Shown here: one piece after another, positions 3,896-7,119 of the stretch
Layout: each line of letters opens with the position of its first letter
How positions within the stretch are numbered: the first letter of the stretch is position 1
Source of the DNA: Nitrospirota bacterium
GTDB lineage: Bacteria > Nitrospirota > CAKKRA01 > 9FT-COMBO-42-15
Direction of reading: 5' to 3'
Length of the DNA: 7,119 nt
NCBI GenBank assembly: GCA_016195585.1
Contig: JACPZJ010000155.1
Location: 1-7,119, forward strand
The notes under the pieces: model-generated
Seen by the model: the letters and a program-made list of their open reading frames with translations, nothing else
The model's database searches: none
Told to the model about the DNA's origin: nothing
Made by a program: the position numbers and the translations under genes

Positions 3896-5739
3896 TACAT
3901 TTCGGCCTTAATGTTATCTATTCACAATATCTAATGTTCCGTTCTATCAGGGAGAGCCACGGCATATTCAGAAATCAGATCATTTATGTCTTTATTGGCA
4001 CCCTTATTACTTTTTCTACAGGTATGACTAACTATTTTTATTGGTACAGGATACCTATTCCACCAATTCTAACCATACTTGTATCAGGCTATACTGTGTT
4101 AGTCGCCTACTCAATTATAAAGCACAGGTTGATGGGGATAAACATTGTATTCAAAAAAGGGGCTGTTTATACTCTTGGCCTTCTTCTTGCCTTAGTCCCC
4201 TCGTATGTTATACTCTTATGGACTCAGAACATATTTTTCAAAACCATAAATATTTCCTATTCAATAATCATATTCTGCCTCCTGACACTAACGGCTATTG
4301 CCTTTTATAAAGTAAGGATAAGAGCTGAAATAGCTATAGAAAAGGTCTTGTTCGGGAATAAATACGATTATTACAAACTTCTCACCAACTTCACAAAAGA
4401 ACTTGTCTCAGTCCTAACCCTTGATGAACTCCTAAACAAAATCATCAGCACCTTTACCGAGACCCTCAAGATAAAAAAGGCCTCAATCTTCTTGTTTGAT
4501 GAAGATAAGAAAGCTTATGTAATGAATGCCTCCTATGGCCTTGATGAAGAAAAAAACAAGATAAAGATAAAAGGGGATGAGCCGTTAATCTCATACTTTA
4601 TCAAAAAAGAGGATGTGGCCATAAGGGAAGAGGTAAAAAGATACCCTGATAATAAGGACAACAGAGAAATAATAAAATCCCTTGAGGAAATAGAATCCGA
4701 GATTGCCATACCCTTTATGGAAGGTAAAAAGGTTGTAGGTTTTTGCAATCTTGGTGCAAAGGGAGACAGGGGCATGTACTCCCATGAGGACATAGAATTA
4801 TTTCTATCTCTCGGCAGGCAGGCGGCAATAGCCATACAAAATGCCCAGCTTGTGGAGAGGATAAAGGAATCAAAGCAGGTGATAAGGAGGATGGAGAGAT
4901 TAAAGACCGTAGGGGATTTGGCAGCAGGCTTTGCCCATGAGATAAGAAACCCCCTTGTGCCGATAAAGGCCTGTCTCCAGCTTCTGCCATCACGATATGG
5001 CAAAGACATGGACTTTACAGAAAGGATACCTGTCTATGCCCTGCAGGAAGTGGAGAGGATAGAAAGGCTGCTAAGGGAAATAATGGACTACTCAAGGCCG
5101 AGGACGCCTGTATTTGCCGAAGATGACATAAATGAAGTGATAGAAGGGACAGTGCATTTTATTGAATATCAGGCTAATAAAAAGAACATAAAAATATTGA
5201 GGGAATATGACAAGACCCTGCCTAAGATAAGGGTTGATCGTGAGCAGGTAAAGCAGGTATTATTAAACCTGATAATGAATGCCATGGATGCGGTGAACCC
5301 CGTTAGAAGTTTACATATCGAAAGCAATAAAAAAACCGATCAGGCAGAAGTCTTCAATGTGAAGACTTCTAACGGGGTGAATGGGGATGGCAGGATAGAA
5401 ATAAAAACCAGTATGGTAAAACACATACTTTCTCCCAGCGGGAAGATAGAAGAGGGCGACTATATTCAGATAGAGGTAAGGGACAATGGCAGCGGGATAG
5501 AGAAGGAGAATCTGGAGCGCATATTCAATCCCTTTTATACCACAAAGCATGAAAGCAGCGACGGCAGGGAGGGCACCGGACTGGGACTATCAATAGTTCA
5601 GGAGATAGTGTCAGAGCACTGCGGGTTTGTTGATGTTCGGAGCGAGATTGGCGCTGGGAGCAGTTTTTATGTTAACCTGCCTGTTGAGATGGCAGAATGT
5701 AAAGAGAGGAGCAACAGAAGAGCAGGGGATAGCATATAG
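3817..5739 (+). CDS. GAF sensor histidine kinase, main part (5' end frameshifted away)
   Basis: Homology-like sequence begins before TTG 3817: the same frame reads T-A-Y-T-P-L-F-A-K-E from about 3802. TTG 3817 and ATG 3844 are therefore only apparent starts. Counting from 3817, residues 20-165 hold the remaining membrane helices. Residues 185-350 are a GAF domain, here perhaps a ligand or redox sensor. The kinase core follows: phosphoacceptor H374 in FAHEIRNPL, N-box NLIMNAMDA (484-492), G1 box DNGSGI (556-561), F-box FNPFYTTK and G2 box GTGLGLSIV. All catalytic boxes are present. Residues 494-521 are encoded by an inserted repeat element. No receiver domain or response-regulator gene is in the window. 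As the second gene of the methyltransferase operon it is a candidate sensor for that enzyme's product, which is inference. The upstream lesion probably prevents a full-length receptor unless it is a sequencing error. Confidence 0.85.
   Translation: MFAKEGGPYMSFNYWLLPGPLFHMQLIHFGLNVIYSQYLMFRSIRESHGIFRNQIIYVFIGTLITFSTGMTNYFYWYRIPIPPILTILVSGYTVLVAYSIIKHRLMGINIVFKKGAVYTLGLLLALVPSYVILLWTQNIFFKTINISYSIIIFCLLTLTAIAFYKVRIRAEIAIEKVLFGNKYDYYKLLTNFTKELVSVLTLDELLNKIISTFTETLKIKKASIFLFDEDKKAYVMNASYGLDEEKNKIKIKGDEPLISYFIKKEDVAIREEVKRYPDNKDNREIIKSLEEIESEIAIPFMEGKKVVGFCNLGAKGDRGMYSHEDIELFLSLGRQAAIAIQNAQLVERIKESKQVIRRMERLKTVGDLAAGFAHEIRNPLVPIKACLQLLPSRYGKDMDFTERIPVYALQEVERIERLLREIMDYSRPRTPVFAEDDINEVIEGTVHFIEYQANKKNIKILREYDKTLPKIRVDREQVKQVLLNLIMNAMDAVNPVRSLHIESNKKTDQAEVFNVKTSNGVNGDGRIEIKTSMVKHILSPSGKIEEGDYIQIEVRDNGSGIEKENLERIFNPFYTTKHESSDGREGTGLGLSIVQEIVSEHCGFVDVRSEIGAGSSFYVNLPVEMAECKERSNRRAGDSI
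5298..5377. mobile_element. MITE/REP-like palindromic element inserted in frame in the kinase gene
   Basis: An 80-bp element is bounded by 12-bp perfect terminal inverted repeats CCCCGTTAGAAG (5298-5309) and CTTCTAACGGGG (5366-5377), extendable to 14 bp with one flanking base. It is flanked by direct copies of TGAA (5294-5297 and 5378-5381). Removing one element plus one TGAA (84 bp) leaves the frame intact and restores AMDAVNGDGRIEIKT, a normal N-box-to-strand junction for a histidine kinase. It carries no gene of its own, so it would depend on a transposase elsewhere. The translation contains N-P-V-R near its start and S-N-G-V near its end, a pattern I recall from other repeat-derived insertions in proteins but cannot verify here. 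Confidence 0.8.
5346..5370. repeat. perfect 10-bp internal hairpin in the inserted element
   Basis: AGAAGTCTTC-AATGT-GAAGACTTCT forms a perfect 10-bp stem with a 5-base loop. Its right arm is the inner part of the element's right terminal repeat, so it competes with pairing between the two outer ends (5297-5310 with 5365-5378). Confidence 0.75.
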
Positions 5740-5740
5740 T

Positions 5741-6814
5741 CTATGCCTCCATTAATATCTTTCTAATCCTCTCCTGCGTGGCCTCAACAGACTCAACACC
5801 TGTGTTTAATATGCGGCATGGCGCTGCATCAAAGAGCTGTCTGAAAAACCGCCTCTGCGCATCAAGTCTCTTTACCATCATGTATGGATTGTAATAGGGC
5901 TCATTTTTAAAGGAGCCGATTTTCCCCCCTGCGCCGGCAAGCACCTGAGATTTTCCCTCCTCAAGTATCTCTATCGCCTCATCCGGAGAAAGCCTTGCCT
6001 CTGCAGGAGATTTATTGTCCCTCCGCAACAGGATTGCCGCCTTTATTACAGCCCTGTCTACAAACTTATCAGGCCCTGCAATCCATTCAGGGTTTAATAT
6101 TGCCCTTGCATTTGCAAATGCAGTAAAATCATCATTAGCAACATTTTCGCACTTGCACCTCTCAAAAAGCGGCTTAAGCTCAGGAAAACTTTTTACCATA
6201 TCTGTGCGCAGGTAAAATTTCTTTTCTGATATATCTGCCATTGCAAGGCCCTTTTTATACTGCAGGAATATCCAGTCATCTGATAGTATCTTTCCAGTTG
6301 ACAGCTTAAGAAGCCCCCAGAGGTGCGTGCTTTTCCCTGTTCCGGTGGGCGCAATAATAACAATACCCTTGCCGCCTACAACAGCGCAGGAGCCGTGTAT
6401 AGAGTGTATATTGTGCTGCGCCTCAAGTATATCAGCGGCAATGCCGAGCGCCCAGCTCTTGCACTGGCCGTAATATTCAGTATTGATGAAGATGGCGGTT
6501 TTTGTTTCTGAGTTGTAATATGCCGAGGGCTTATAACCCCTGACGCCCATTACTGCATAGAGATAGCCATGCGGAAGGACGGTATGGCTTCTTGGCGCGG
6601 CATACCAGTTTTCCACCCAGAAGTCATAGAGATGAAAGGAGTTAGTCAAAAGCTGGACAACTATGCCGTTTATATTGGCATTCCAACGGTATATTTCAAA
6701 GCTCTCACCAAGTTTTTTTGATGCGAGATCAACTAATTCATTCCTCTCTTTTATATCAATGTCTTTTCTTGATTCAACCCTCTCTTTAACCTCTGTAATA
6801 TAATTTGAAAGCAT
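5741..6814 (-). CDS. HPr-kinase/PEPCK-like P-loop protein, substrate unknown
   Basis: A 357-residue cytoplasmic protein. The nucleotide-binding loop is APTGTGKS (155-162), preceded by the strand H-S-I-H-G-S-C-A-V-V-G-G-K-G-I-V-I-I and followed by S-D-D-W-I-F-L with D179-D180. This arrangement resembles the HPr kinase and ATP-type PEP carboxykinase fold (H-x-S/A ... P-loop ... D-D). Residues 1-135 are a separate N-terminal region with Y-D-F-W-V-E-N-W and P-H-G-Y-L-Y-A-V-M-G-V. It is longer than the HprK catalytic domain and shows no classical HPr context, so real HPr phosphorylation is unlikely. The start at 6814 has a strong GGGAGGG site (complement of 6821-6827) 6 bases upstream. It follows the TPR gene by 17 bases in the same operon and ends one base from the kinase stop on the other strand. 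Confidence 0.75.
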   Translation of the reverse strand: MLSNYITEVKERVESRKDIDIKERNELVDLASKKLGESFEIYRWNANINGIVVQLLTNSFHLYDFWVENWYAAPRSHTVLPHGYLYAVMGVRGYKPSAYYNSETKTAIFINTEYYGQCKSWALGIAADILEAQHNIHSIHGSCAVVGGKGIVIIAPTGTGKSTHLWGLLKLSTGKILSDDWIFLQYKKGLAMADISEKKFYLRTDMVKSFPELKPLFERCKCENVANDDFTAFANARAILNPEWIAGPDKFVDRAVIKAAILLRRDNKSPAEARLSPDEAIEILEEGKSQVLAGAGGKIGSFKNEPYYNPYMMVKRLDAQRRFFRQLFDAAPCRILNTGVESVEATQERIRKILMEA

Positions 6815-6831
6815 GGCAGGCCCTCCCTACA

Positions 6832-7119
6832 TTATTTTGGTAATCTTTCCATTCCTTCCCTTGCCTCTATATTTTCACTATTGAGTTTTAATGCCTGTTC
6901 ATAGCTTCTTTTTGCATCATTGTATTGGAAAAGAGACTCGTGGTTTCTGCCCATTAAAGAATAGACATTTGAAAGATAGAATGGATTATCCTTAAAGAGC
7001 ATCTCTGCCTTTGACAGCAGGCCGAGGGATTGTTTGTGCTCCTTTCTTTCAAAGCGAAGCAGGGCCATAAAAAAATAAGCATAGGGATTTGACGGGCTGA
7101 TGGTGATGGCCTTCTCTAA
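6832..7119 (-). CDS. TPR-repeat protein, C-terminal part (5' end outside window)
   Basis: The frame is open from the right edge of the window to the stop at 6832-6834, giving 95 residues. An internal ATG at 7066-7068 is probably not the start, because the sequence before it (L-E-K-A-I-T-I-S-P-S-N-P-Y-A-Y) is a normal TPR helix end. At least two tetratricopeptide repeats are visible. The last one reads Y-S-L-M-G-R-N-H-E-S-L-F-Q-Y-N-D-A-K-R-S-Y-E-Q-A-L-K-L-N-S. Such repeats are protein-binding scaffolds. The HprK-like gene follows after 17 bases, so the two are probably co-transcribed. Its function cannot be told from this portion. Confidence 0.82.
   Translation of the reverse strand, partial: LEKAITISPSNPYAYFFMALLRFERKEHKQSLGLLSKAEMLFKDNPFYLSNVYSLMGRNHESLFQYNDAKRSYEQALKLNSENIEAREGMERLPK

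Noticed and set aside
4533..5009. Long - strand open frames inside the kinase gene
   Set aside because: They lie opposite a clear GAF/HisKA coding region and their translations look low-complexity and unlike proteins; they are antisense shadows.

Overview
This window looks like bacterial chromosome of low to moderate GC from an uncultured or anaerobic lineage. Nitrospirota-like or deltaproteobacterial-like origin is a guess from gene style only. It has an accessory left part (1-2100) made of short self-contained modules, a two-gene signalling operon on the + strand (2110-5739), and a - strand operon entering from the right edge (7119-5741).

Left part. A type VII toxin-antitoxin pair comes first: the end of an MntA nucleotidyltransferase, overlapping a complete HepT HEPN RNase with an intact R-x4-H-x-Y motif. 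Next is a pair of unrecognised small genes, one strongly basic and one strongly acidic, joined by an ATGA overlap. A hicA-hicB toxin-antitoxin pair follows. One dispersed repeat sits at each boundary between modules: a short diverged copy at 726-762 and two 78-bp copies at 1220-1297 and 1997-2074 that flank hicAB directly. The layout is a row of TA-type modules separated by a common repeat.

Centre. A PilZ domain fused to a class I methyltransferase of the kind often annotated as 3-hydroxypalmitate methyl ester (PhcB-like) synthase is followed, one base later, by a multi-pass membrane GAF histidine kinase. In Ralstonia, PhcB makes a fatty-acid methyl ester signal and a neighbouring kinase senses it, so this pair is a candidate signal-synthase/sensor system with a c-di-GMP input domain on the synthase. 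The kinase gene carries two lesions. The membrane region is split across two frames at about 3800-3806, and about one transmembrane helix appears to be missing. Separately, an 80-bp palindromic MITE-like element with a TGAA target repeat lies in frame inside the ATPase domain (5298-5381). Removing it restores a normal kinase sequence.

Right part. Converging on the kinase with one base between stop codons is an HPr-kinase/PEPCK-like P-loop protein, preceded in its operon by the C-terminal part of a TPR protein cut by the window edge. No rRNA, tRNA or CRISPR array was seen.
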